NCBI RefSeq assembly: GCF_022376445.1
Contig: NW_025955646.1
Location: forward strand, 1-16,588
Length of the DNA: 16,588 bases
Reading direction: 5' to 3'
Source of the DNA: Fomitopsis serialis
Lineage: Eukaryota > Basidiomycota > Agaricomycetes > Polyporales > Fomitopsidaceae
This document shows positions 1 to 8,723 of this stretch, in pieces. The notes beneath the pieces were generated by a model, which had not been told where the DNA came from, ran no database searches, and saw only the letters and a list, made by a program, of their open reading frames with translations. The position numbers and the translations under genes were made by a program. Numbering within the stretch: the stretch's first letter is position 1; each line of letters opens with the position of its first letter.

Positions 1-1884
1 CTCTGATACCCGTCTTTTTCTTTCTCAACAACCACGAAAGAGCGATACAAATGCAGACATCTGCCACTGCGTCACTCCAGACGCGGCTCGTTGTCCAAGG
101 CTAGTAGCATTGGGTGATGTGCATTCATGTTCCAAGTCTGCAAGACCTACGGTGGAGAGTGTAATGGATTTTGAGATGAGCCAGTCGGTCTTCGTACTGT
201 CATCTCGTCAGGAAGCTGGTGTACTGTTTGTCTTGATTCGCTTACGCAATCGTATATACATCCTCTGGAGAACAAACACTGAATGAGTGTAGTGTTCCAT
301 GCCAACATGAGGATCGTGCTTTACCGACGGTGAACGCTAACGCATGACTTTGAGTGCTACAGCTCAGAAGTTCAGGCTGTGACTGGGCGAGGAAACGTAC
401 CGAGAGACACGAGCGAAAGCACTACCTGTTCCCATCCTCAAAATTGTGGTTCTGAGACAACTGTCTGAGTGGTGCTCACTGGTGCCACAGTAATAACTAG
501 CTTCAGTCGCGAGGAGGATTCACGGAGCACTAGAGAGAGTTCAGCGGTAGTGCGTGTGCATCGGATCATGATAGACCCACATTGCCATATTTGAGAGACG
601 TAAAACCTAGAGCAAATGTTTCTCAATCAATACTTCTTGAATCAGTGTTTGCATACGTACAGCTGCACTACGCAAGTCGTCACAACCTGGTTGTCGGGCT
701 CAGCCTTGGAACATTGTGCAGGTAAACTGAGTACAACGCACTATGGTTGTGTACTCCAACTATTATGGCATTGGAGGACGGGTCACGCCTGAGCAAGATG
801 TTGTGTACCCCAAAGGTGGGAACGTTCAATGCTTACCTCGAAAACCCTAGACGAAGACAGACGCATTTGTCAGTCCGCACGGAGGGAAGCTGGACTCAAG
901 TACCTCGGGGTGACGAGAAGGCTTGATAGGTTGCCGTGATTTGTGACAACAAAGAACCAGATAATCTGTTGTATGGGAGCTTGAATCGGTATACTTAAGT
1001 GTCATAAAAAGGAGACGTACGCAGATATCAGAAATGGTAACAATCGTATCAAGCAACCTTGAGGTAGATATCGTTAGCCTTGGCTTACACCTCGTACCAG
1101 TGCAGCCATCTGGATGTCCTGACCATACGAAGAGAACCTGTTCGGTTCAAAGATCAGTCGCAATTCTCTGCCGCACATCCAGTTACTTCGTACGCACAAG
1201 GCACCTCATGGGTAATCTGTCTCGATCCAGGTAGTGACGCAGATAATACGCGAATTGAGCGCACGAGGATCCATAGAGCCTGCAACGTTTCATGGATAGT
1301 TCAAAGAATCATTCGGTAGTATGACTCACATCGCCGAGCATATCGCTGCAATAAGCAGGCTTCCAATGCTAGGACCAAGGTTAGGCTGCCCAGCCGGAGT
1401 CGTCATGGTCGTTGAGCCTTGGGATGAGTACTGTTCGCCACGTCGTAGTAGACCAGGTCATCTTGAGAGCAGGCTATATACAATCATCAGCATGACTTTG
1501 TTGTGAAATCATGTTCGTGTCAAACAATGCATGTGTTGCTGGCATGTAAGATCTGCCTCCATTTCACTCGTCCACACACCGTTAACTAATGGACCTAAGG
1601 ATGAGTACTGAGTACTGAGTAACGGAACGTAAGCTTCGCAGCCGTCTTCAATGACAGATGCGTACCGTATCTGCAACCCCGAAGGCTGAAGCGATGAGGG
1701 AATTTCATTCGCGATGATTGAATCCCAAAAACATACTGCGCATACTTACCTGACGATGGAGAGATCTGACAGAGCGTGAACGCGTGAACACTGGACGCGC
1801 CGATAAGTAAAGGCGCTTCAAGTTATGTATTCAAACTAGCGGAAACCCGTGCTCCGCTACGGACTGGAGGTTATCAATGATTGC
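1..1884. other. Gene-poor region, no supported gene
   Basis: Reading frames here are all shorter than about 80 codons, overlap each other in several frames, and show no family motif I recognise. I could not build an exon chain of the kind seen in the right half of the window. The only structured element is a short heptamer repeat near 1603-1621. A diverged pseudogene or a non-coding transcript cannot be excluded from sequence alone. Confidence 0.5.
1603..1621. repeat. Heptamer tandem repeat GAGTACT, 2.7 copies
   Basis: GAGTACT is repeated twice and then truncated (GAGTA). The same 18-nt string, 1604-1621, is found in inverted orientation at 7577-7594, about 6 kb away. It could be a small microsatellite or a trace of a mobile element; there is no flanking similarity that I can see. 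Confidence 0.6.
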
Positions 1885-2075
1885 ATGCCAGTAGTGCTAT
1901 GCGCGTTGAAGAGGTACGAAGGCCACTCCAAGTCAGCCGCCTCCTTCGGCCGCACGGGGAGTCAGCTTCAAAGCTATACTACACAACAGTCATATGCCAG
2001 TACTGCTGTGCGCGAAGACGTATACGTTGTACGCAAAGGCCACTCAGCCACCTCCCTTCGGGAGTCGGCTTCGTG
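1885..2075. repeat. Diverged direct duplication, unit about 109 bp
   Basis: Two adjacent segments start with ATGCCAGTA at 1885 and 1994. They share, in the same order, GTGC-ATGCGCG or GTGTGCGCG, GGTACG or TGTACG, AAGGCCACTC, a short CTCC-TTCGG core, and GGGAGTC-GCTTC. The second copy is several bases shorter in the middle. The arrangement is a diverged tandem duplication directly upstream of the GC-rich repeat block. No coding function is evident in it. Confidence 0.6.
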
Positions 2076-2245
2076 GCCTCATCGAGCATTTTTCTGCTTG
2101 CAATAGTTTAGTCAACATTGATGTAAGTACGGATTCCATAGCACGTTTACGATCAAGTCGTCTTTTATCCAAACTATGGCTAGTGCTAGTGAACGGGGCC
2201 AGGATGGGCACGGGTAGCACCGCGGGAGCGCAGGGCGCATACCGC

Positions 2246-2269
2246 ACCCGCGACCCGCGACCCGCGACC
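2246..2269. repeat. ACCCGCG heptamer tandem array
   Basis: ACCCGCG occurs three times in perfect tandem and is followed by ACC. On the minus strand this is GGGTCGC repeated, with four evenly spaced G-runs, so a G-quadruplex is possible. It sits at the left end of the GC-rich block, where composition changes sharply. Confidence 0.7.
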
Positions 2270-3462
2270 TACGCACCCATACCCTGCCCGGGTTCACCGC
2301 CGGTGTCGACAGTGGACCGCTGGTTGACTTACCTCGGCAGTATCTGCGCGGGTTTGGGCTTGTTGCCTGCACCCGCCGTCCTCCCCGTCCTCCGTCTTCG
2401 CCCCTCACGCGCCATCCTCACGCACTCCCGCCTGCTCGCTGTACCCACGGCGCCCTCGTCGGCTGTGTTGGCATGCGGGGCACCCTGTGCGTTCGCAGTC
2501 GGCGCATTGCGCATGCCCCGACCCTGCCATTCGCTCACGCTCGCGCAGTCCCTTCGTCGGCGGGGCTTGCGTGCTCGCCCTGCGAGTTCGCGGTCGCCAT
2601 GCGTGTGTCATCGTCCGGTCGTGTGCCCGCTCGCCCGACCGATTGTGTGCCCGCTCGCCCGTCCACTCGTCTGCCTGCGTGCGCGTTCATCGGCCGTGTC
2701 TGCGTACTGGGCATTCGCCCTCCATGCTCGCGGTCGGTGTGCTGCGCGTGCGCCGGCCTGCCCAACAACGTCGCCGTTGCTGGTCTTTTGCTCAGCGCGT
2801 GGGGTCTGCCCACCATCCGCTCGCTCGCGTCCACACCCACTCGGTTCCGCACTCACCCTCCACCCATTCTCCTCCTGCTCGCCGCTATGCTCGCACCTGT
2901 GGTCCGCTCATCGGCCGCGCATGCACAGGGGACCTCTGCCCTGCGCGCTAGTGGTTGGTGGTGTTGCCGTGCGCCCACCGTCTACTCGCCCTTGCGCGTT
3001 CTTCGCTCACACGCGGCGGGTGGTCCGTTCATCGGTCGTGTTTGCGTGACGTGCATTCGCCCGGTGCGCTCTGACGTGCGCGCCGTCACCCGCCGTGCTT
3101 CACGTCGCCGCGCCCTGTGACTGCAGTCAGCGCGCTCGCTCGCGTGCGTCTGCACTCACCTTTCCCCGATGCCCTTCTTTAGCTCTCGCGCACACCATCC
3201 GTTCGTTGGCTGTGTCTGCACGCAGGGCATTGGCCCTGCATGCTCGTGGTCGTTGTGCGTCTTGTGCCTGTACTGTTGAAGTTTGTGTTGCTGCACGTCA
3301 CGCCCGCCAGCCCCTCGCTCTCGCCCTCGCTGTGCATGTCGTGGCCCACTTGTCTGCCCGCTCGCATGCCTGCGTTCGCGTTCGTCGGCCGCGTCTGCGT
3401 GCACTGGGTGTTCGGCCACCACGCTCACGGGCGGCGGTGGACGTGTGCGCTGTCGCCTGCCG

Positions 3463-3530
3463 CCCGCCCGCTCTCCCGCCCGCCCGCTCTCCCGCCCGCC
3501 CGCTCTCCCGCCCGCCCGCTCGCTCTCCCG
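3463..3530. repeat. 16-bp tandem repeat with strong G-quadruplex potential on the minus strand
   Basis: The unit CCCGCCCGCTCTCCCG is repeated three times exactly (3463-3510). A fourth copy of 20 nt (3511-3530) contains a 4-nt insertion. The minus strand therefore has a dense series of GGG runs separated by 1-4 nt, a classic G-quadruplex pattern, and the plus strand has the matching C-runs. It lies inside the larger GC-rich repeat block. Confidence 0.85.
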
Positions 3531-5318
3531 CCCATCCACTTGCTTGCACATCCGATTGCCCGTCCACGTGTGCCCACCTGCGCACCAGCTCGCCCGCCTG
3601 TCCACTGGCTCCATGCGCGTTCGTCGGCCGTGTCTGCGTGCTGGGCATTCGCCCGGCGCGCTCGCGCTCGGCGTGCGCATCGCGTTTCATGTCACCACGG
3701 CGACTGCACCCTGGGGAAGGTCAACTCCGGTGCTTCAGACCACTGGGAAGAAAGACGTACATTCCGGCTACTTCCCTCTAATCTGTATGCGGGAGCCTGC
3801 ATCTCGGACGACCTAACCTGCTTGTGTGTCCTGTCATCCGGTCGCTCAAGCGCTCACTAAGAGGATAGTACAGTGTGAGAATATGACTGGCATACCTTGG
3901 CCTTCACTGCAATCCCTAGTCGGGCTCATCATCTCCTGTGCTTGACGATCCTCACGCCGACGCGCACTCCATGGAGTATTGACAGGCGGTGGTATAGCTG
4001 CCATTTGTGCCGGGTTATTGTGGCGAAGGCGGGCAAAGGACAGCAGTGTAGCGGCATAAGTAAATTCAAGCCATCTGCATGGATATGGAAAAAGTGTCCG
4101 CTGTGCAGAACGTGTGGAGCGAGGGCCTCCGAGCTTGCAGAGGAGGAACGCACAGTGGCTGAGGGCGCCGCGTCAGACTCAAGAGGTCGGGCAGCGCTCG
4201 GTGTTCGTCTCTCAGCCAATGAGATGTCATCTTTGTCTCGTCCAATTGTCTGCCGTGTGAAAATTATCGACGCCTCTTGTAGAGTAGATTAACGCCAGGC
4301 AGCTTCTTGCGATAGGTTTTGGATAAGTTACTTACAGTAATAATGTGTTGTTCCAAACCTGTAACTTTATGTAAGCACTGGTGCGAGGCCGCTGCCAACG
4401 CGCTCGTCAATTGAAAACATGCTTCGAAATAGGGCAGTGACTTGTATTGTCATAGCCTATTTGGATACGACCGCCCTACCCCCACTCAATGAGGTCGCAT
4501 TTAGGGTCTGCCTAGGGGAGACTAGGATTTGGACGCGCCGGCATGTCAACAACGGGGGCTATCACAGGCATCGATGTAGTAACAGTAGCTCTCCTCCTCG
4601 CCATGTCCAAGGCCGCGATGAATGTTGATTAGGCTGAAAGCTCATTCTACTTGATTGAAAGTTCCGAACAGATGCTGATGTTACTATTCCGGGAGCCCGA
4701 GCAGCGTAGCACGACTACCATGTGTCAAGACAATATTTCAGTTCACGGAGACAGGACGTCAACTTCAAGTTGAAGCTTGTACTGTGTGATCATGCTTCTC
4801 AAGTCAAATTCCACCGCTCTAAGTAAGTACGAGTATGATACTGGAATATCGACGTTGATGAAAGGCCTGCTGTCAGGAGTCCGAGTCCCTGGAGAGTACA
4901 TACTTACTCCTAATATGAAAATAGCTCTCGCCAAGATGACAGCTCACTATCAAACCTCGAAGCCTGGCCAAAGACACTGCGACAAGATCGTTCATCGCGA
5001 CCGCATTTGTCTCAAGCCGCTTGAAGACGCACTCAATCGCCAATATTGTTGGCAGCCCGAAGCATCGTGATGCGGAGCATTCAAGCTCAAGGTCCGAGTC
5101 GCCCGTGAAGTCGACTTCTGCGCTGGCACTGCCTGGGTGCAGTAATAGGGGTGCCAGAAGACGTCTTAGATACTTAATGCCAACCGATCAGATCGAAGCG
5201 AGCTCGAACTTCCATTTTGTCAGTAATAGTCGGAGGAGATACATACTGTCACTGCGAACCGAGGTGCGGTCACCGTGGTTGGATGTCAGTAGTGGGTGCG
5301 CGATGACAGTGAAAGCCG

Positions 5319-5332
5319 CACGGTGCACCGTG
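5319..5332. repeat. Perfect 14-bp palindrome CACGGTGCACCGTG
   Basis: The 14 bases are their own reverse complement. The symmetry does not extend into the flanks. It could be a dimeric protein-binding site or chance; no gene start nearby supports a regulatory role. Confidence 0.6.
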
Positions 5333-5746
5333 ACCGCCGAATGGCTCCTCAGTCATACGTATGCTAAGCATCACAGTCGGACTGCATATCAAACCTTTTT
5401 CGTGCCGACCGGCGACCAGTGCCAGGACATACTGCGAAGTCATATGGCGGTGTAACACGAGTTCGCTGATCAAGCGATTACGGTGTTCCACTGCTACCCA
5501 ATCTCTCTCCTTCGTCTGTAGTAACAGCGCTACACGGAATGAATGGATGCATCAAGCCGACTTACAGCTTCCTCGCCGCTGACGCTGCGGGCGATTCAGA
5601 GACCCGACACTACCTTCCGGTATTGTTTTAGGACGTCGACTTCGAAGTGTAACGGTACCGTCTGATATACTTATATTTTCGAATACTGGCATGTGAATCA
5701 CATCAAAAATGCTTAGCAGCAGTAGCGTCGAACGTTTGAACGCAGA

Positions 5747-5803
5747 ACTAGTGAATGGGAACATGAGGTTCCTCGCCGTGACGGCGAGCTTCATGTTCCT
5801 AGT
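5747..5803. repeat. Imperfect inverted repeat (hairpin)
   Basis: The outer stem GGAACATGA (5758-5766) pairs with TCATGTTCC (5791-5799). The inner stem CTCGCCGT (5772-5779) pairs with ACGGCGAG (5781-5788) around a one-base centre. Unpaired bases 5767-5771 and 5789-5790 separate the two stems, and ACTAG/CTAGT ends extend the symmetry outward. It lies just past the 3' end of the minus-strand hydrolase gene, so it could fold in the 3' flank of that transcript. No terminator role is known for such a hairpin in fungi. Confidence 0.6.
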
Positions 5804-5855
5804 TTTACAAGGTAAACATTTACAGCCAAGACTTCTCTCCTGAGACTACATAACA

Positions 5856-7276
5856 CTACAACCGTGCTTCCAAGGCACCACCAACGAACTCGTTCAGCAG
5901 ACGAGCTATCTCGGCCGCGAGTTCTACTGGCATTTGCACAGGAATCTAGACATTACAAATAAACAAAACAATGCACACGATGTGATCGGACGGTGATCGA
6001 CGCACATAGTGTCCTGCATCTTGAATAAAGCTGACGGAGGCCAGAGCCTCGCGATCTCGTTCAATATTTTCGTGTTTCAGCTTGCATACCTCGGGAGGCC
6101 TGAACAGTGGAGCATCAGCCTCCGCAACATGCCAATCGCACAGGACATGAAGTAAGAGAAGCATACCATATGTCTTCTCTTGTGCCGAGTATGAGGTGCG
6201 TTGGGAGGATGTGGTAGACCGAACGGACATAGTCCAGTGCCTTAAGGTCAGTGCCGTCGTCTTGAAAGCTCGCGGTCTCCTGCTCGATCGTCGTCTTCGT
6301 CATCACCCGCTCAGGATCCTGAGGATCTTCACGGAAGTACGTTTCCTGGTAATGCATCATTCTCAACTCTATCACAACTTCGCGGTAGTCTGGTTGAGCG
6401 GACGCACAGACATGATCTGCCACACCTCAGGATGGTAGATCTTGCATGGCATACGCTTTTTGAAGTAGCTCATCGCCTCGTCCACGGAAACCCAGCTGGT
6501 CCGGCGGCGTGCATTGGAGGCCTCGACTATCTTGTAAAGCGCCTCCATGTATGCAAAGGCACTTTGGCCGACGTACGGTGGCTCAATAAGCATTAGCCGG
6601 GAAATGGGGAGGTTGTGCGTCGCTGGCTGTATGGCCTTGATCCTGGACGCACATCAACGTGCGACATGAGTATCAACTGCGGTGGGCTTGGACGTAGAGC
6701 GACTTACATTGAAGCTCCGGCACCCGAGTGTCCAATAGCAATGAGGTTAGTCCGTTCATGAATAGAGAGGAAGTCGGAGGCGAGAAAGGCACGGATCGCC
6801 GTGGCATATTGTAAACTGAGGACTAGTGTACTAAGGCGTTGAATTTAGATGGACGATAGACAGCTCGGGCACGTACACGTGGTGTGGTAGTGCTCCTTGA
6901 GCATAGCTTCATTCAACAGCCCGGCATCGCCATGGTTAGGCCGTTCAATGACCCAAACAGAGTGAATGGTGACGCGACTGAAAGGCTGAGCAGTCAGATG
7001 GTAGAGGCGCTTGATGACGGGCAACCAAGCCTCTTGCTCTGGCAAATACGTCGGTAGATCAGTTACAGGGAGAGATAGTGAATGCAGCGGAGACGAACGA
7101 AGAGATATTCCGGCACCTAGGAGCAAGCAACAGGTGGTCCGGCCTGGGACGTCAATCGCAGTGTGGTCGCGGGGTACGACGCGGGTGGCAATTGTGCGAA
7201 GGGGTCGGTCATGACAATAGTCGAATTCGACGGTAGAGACCTCCAGAGGCCGCAACGTTTCATGAGACAATGGCAT
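5856..7276 (-). CDS. Alpha/beta-hydrolase fold protein, seven exons, about 347 aa
   Basis: This is a predicted serine hydrolase of the alpha/beta fold; substrate and location are unknown. Exons: 7276-7099, 7038-6879, 6815-6708, 6642-6408, 6345-6167, 6099-6006 and 5945-5856. Introns are 60-67 bp and all phases agree, giving an open frame of 348 codons including stop. The start MPLSHETL gives the N-terminus expected for fungal members. The nucleophile elbow GHSGAGAS lies around residues 141-148 with Ser143 as nucleophile. The likely acid is Asp285 in LGTRED, after the strand PTHLIL, and the catalytic His is His317 in DAGHY. The conserved NHGDAGLLNE (94-103) also fits fungal relatives. The C-terminus VQMPVELAAEIARLL is reached only by splicing the last intron; unspliced reading gives a false end at 5946. 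The oxyanion region reads LLGAG rather than the common HGAG, so the first splice junction there is the least certain. The family assignment is firm. Confidence 0.85.
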
Positions 7277-7414
7277 TGTCGATGGACCAAGCTCTCAAAT
7301 ACTAGCCACTTGCAAGTGAGTCGGCGACAAAGACCACCTAGTACAGAAAGAATGCGGGATGGCGCTGTGCAGTGAAACGTGTCAGTTACGCACGCAGCAG
7401 CCGCCGAAGTCCCG

Positions 7415-7430
7415 TTTAAGTACTTAAATA
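7415..7430 (-). promoter_or_regulatory. Palindrome and TATA-like element upstream of the hydrolase
   Basis: TTTAAGTACTTAAA (7415-7428) is a perfect 14-bp palindrome. Read on the minus strand it overlaps TATTTAAG, about 147 bp upstream of the hydrolase start. A TATA-like role is possible by position, but this rests on one AT-rich match. Confidence 0.2.
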
Positions 7431-7576
7431 GCACCTTGAGCTTTCCCGTCTTGGACCGTAACCCGAGAGCAGTGGTTCAACGTCTGCCTGTAATCTCCCC
7501 TCTTCAGCTGAGTCAGACTGCGCGCGACAACATGTGTAGAGTTTGAGTAAATACATATTGACTCGATTGACCGGTA

Positions 7577-7594
7577 TACTCAGTACTCAGTACT
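7577..7594. repeat. Inverted copy of the GAGTACT repeat
   Basis: TACTCAGTACTCAGTACT is the exact reverse complement of 1604-1621. Flanks do not match beyond 18 nt. Confidence 0.6.
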
Positions 7595-8723
7595 AGTGAC
7601 GTGTCCAATTTCCACGGCGTCCACACGTCTATGAACGCCTGCATTAGTAAAACGAAGTCAATCCGTAAAATGGAGAGCTTCCTATGTTCATATGGCATCG
7701 TGTGAATTAGTCGAAGATCAGTTCTGATCCATGTGCATGAGGCGTCGACGCCTTGAGGACTGGGAGGAGGATGAGATTGATAGGAGTGATAGAAATGCAA
7801 ACCTTGTTTGAATCCGCTCCGAGTCGGATCACCTCCTCAGACGTGATTCCTCGTGCTTGACGGCGAGAACCACAGCAGAAGGAAGAAATTCGCACGCAAG
7901 GTTTTCGGAGCCCTAAATATGTCGCTTGCATGTTACTCCTTTTGATGACATATCGCGGTCAGAGATCTGGACAACCATAAAGATCTGTCGAGTGTATGTA
8001 CACCGTCCGCTCAGGCTGTGAGCTCCTCTAATAGAGTATAAGAACCCCCGAAGTAGTGAGATGTGGTGTGATTCGTCGGATCGTGCAATCTTTTCTCCCT
8101 CTTGGCACGGCCTATCTCTCGAGCGCTCTACTAGTATGTAGTCAACGGTGCCGGCGAACACTCTTGTGATTCGTGACAGCAAGTAGCCATGCGGTCGTCC
8201 CCGGCGCCATCTTCGAGCCGACTTGAATTGGCACGTACTGTACACAAGACGCGTGGATACATGCTTGTACCAGGCTCGTACATTGCAGTAGTGCCATCGC
8301 TCCCAGATCCCCTGGTGCACGCAGGTTACAACACCCGGTCAGCAACTGTATCGTGCATCACGGTGTAGCCGCGGTTATTTGATTTGGTTCGCCGCTCAGG
8401 AACCTCTTCATGAAAGCCTGCCGGATACTATTTACATTAATTGACTACGTATGTACATGATACTTGTCGGATAGATCTTATGAGTGAGCTAATTGAACCA
8501 ACTCGTGTAGAATAGCCAGCGTTTCATGAAGCTCCTCGAGCTTCTACACACACTAGCAATCTGAAACAATTTCCGATATATGCACGCCAGCCAGCGGGCT
8601 GGAAACGACCCAGTTCTCATTACGAGTCCATGTCCCAATACGAGCCGAATGCCAGAGTTATGCGGAAATAAGTTACGACGATGGAAACATGCGAGATGGC
8701 ATCTTGATAGCCTCCACACGAAC

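Larger units (their letters stand above)
2200..3700. repeat. GC-rich block of diverged minisatellite-like repeats
   Basis: Composition changes abruptly to very GC-rich DNA. A core of about 65-75 nt recurs on the plus strand, recognisable by (C/T)CGTTC(A/G)TCGGCCGTGTC, then TGCGTnCTGGGCATTCGCCC, then GCTCGCGGTCGG. I see at least eight copies, beginning near 2451, 2550, 2681, 2901, 3021, 3196, 3374 and 3614. They are separated by 100-240 nt and differ by substitutions and small indels. Several frames are open at once because stop codons are rare in GC-rich DNA, so the long open frames here are not evidence of a gene. The block could be a degenerate minisatellite or the inside of a decayed transposon. 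I found no terminal repeats or target-site duplication. Confidence 0.7.
3701..5855. other. Region without a supported gene
   Basis: GC content falls back to ordinary values. Open frames up to 144 codons exist (for example a Cys-containing one at 3897-4292), but none shows a family signature, none forms an exon chain, and several overlap on opposite strands. A perfect 14-bp palindrome (5319-5332) and an imperfect hairpin (5747-5803) are the only structures I can point to. Confidence 0.5.
7277..8723. other. Intergenic region between two minus-strand genes
   Basis: This stretch holds the presumed promoter of the hydrolase and the 3' flank of the transporter. Open frames up to 135 codons on the minus strand have no recognisable motif and no exon chain. 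The inverted partner of the GAGTACT repeat is at 7577-7594. Confidence 0.5.

Noticed and set aside
1994..3049. 351-codon open frame on the plus strand through the GC-rich block
   Set aside because: Other frames on both strands are open over the same DNA, the composition is Arg/Ala/Pro/Ser-rich as expected from GC-rich repeats, and it follows the repeat units rather than any protein motif.
2450..3690. CRISPR-like array
   Set aside because: Repeats are diverged, spacing is irregular at 100-240 nt, there are no uniform spacers, and the host is eukaryotic.
3095..3781. 228-codon plus frame and overlapping 206- and 174-codon frames
   Set aside because: These are repeat-derived open frames on both strands with no domain signature.
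3897..4292. 131-codon plus frame with several CxxC-like pairs, possible zinc finger
   Set aside because: Cysteine spacing does not match a known finger class that I can name, an overlapping minus frame is also open, and there is no splice context.
5946..6230. Minus frame ending at 5946 taken as the hydrolase C-terminus
   Set aside because: A GTGCGT donor at 6005 and TAG acceptor at 5946 restore a conserved C-terminal segment ending at 5856, so the stop at 5946 lies at the end of an intron.
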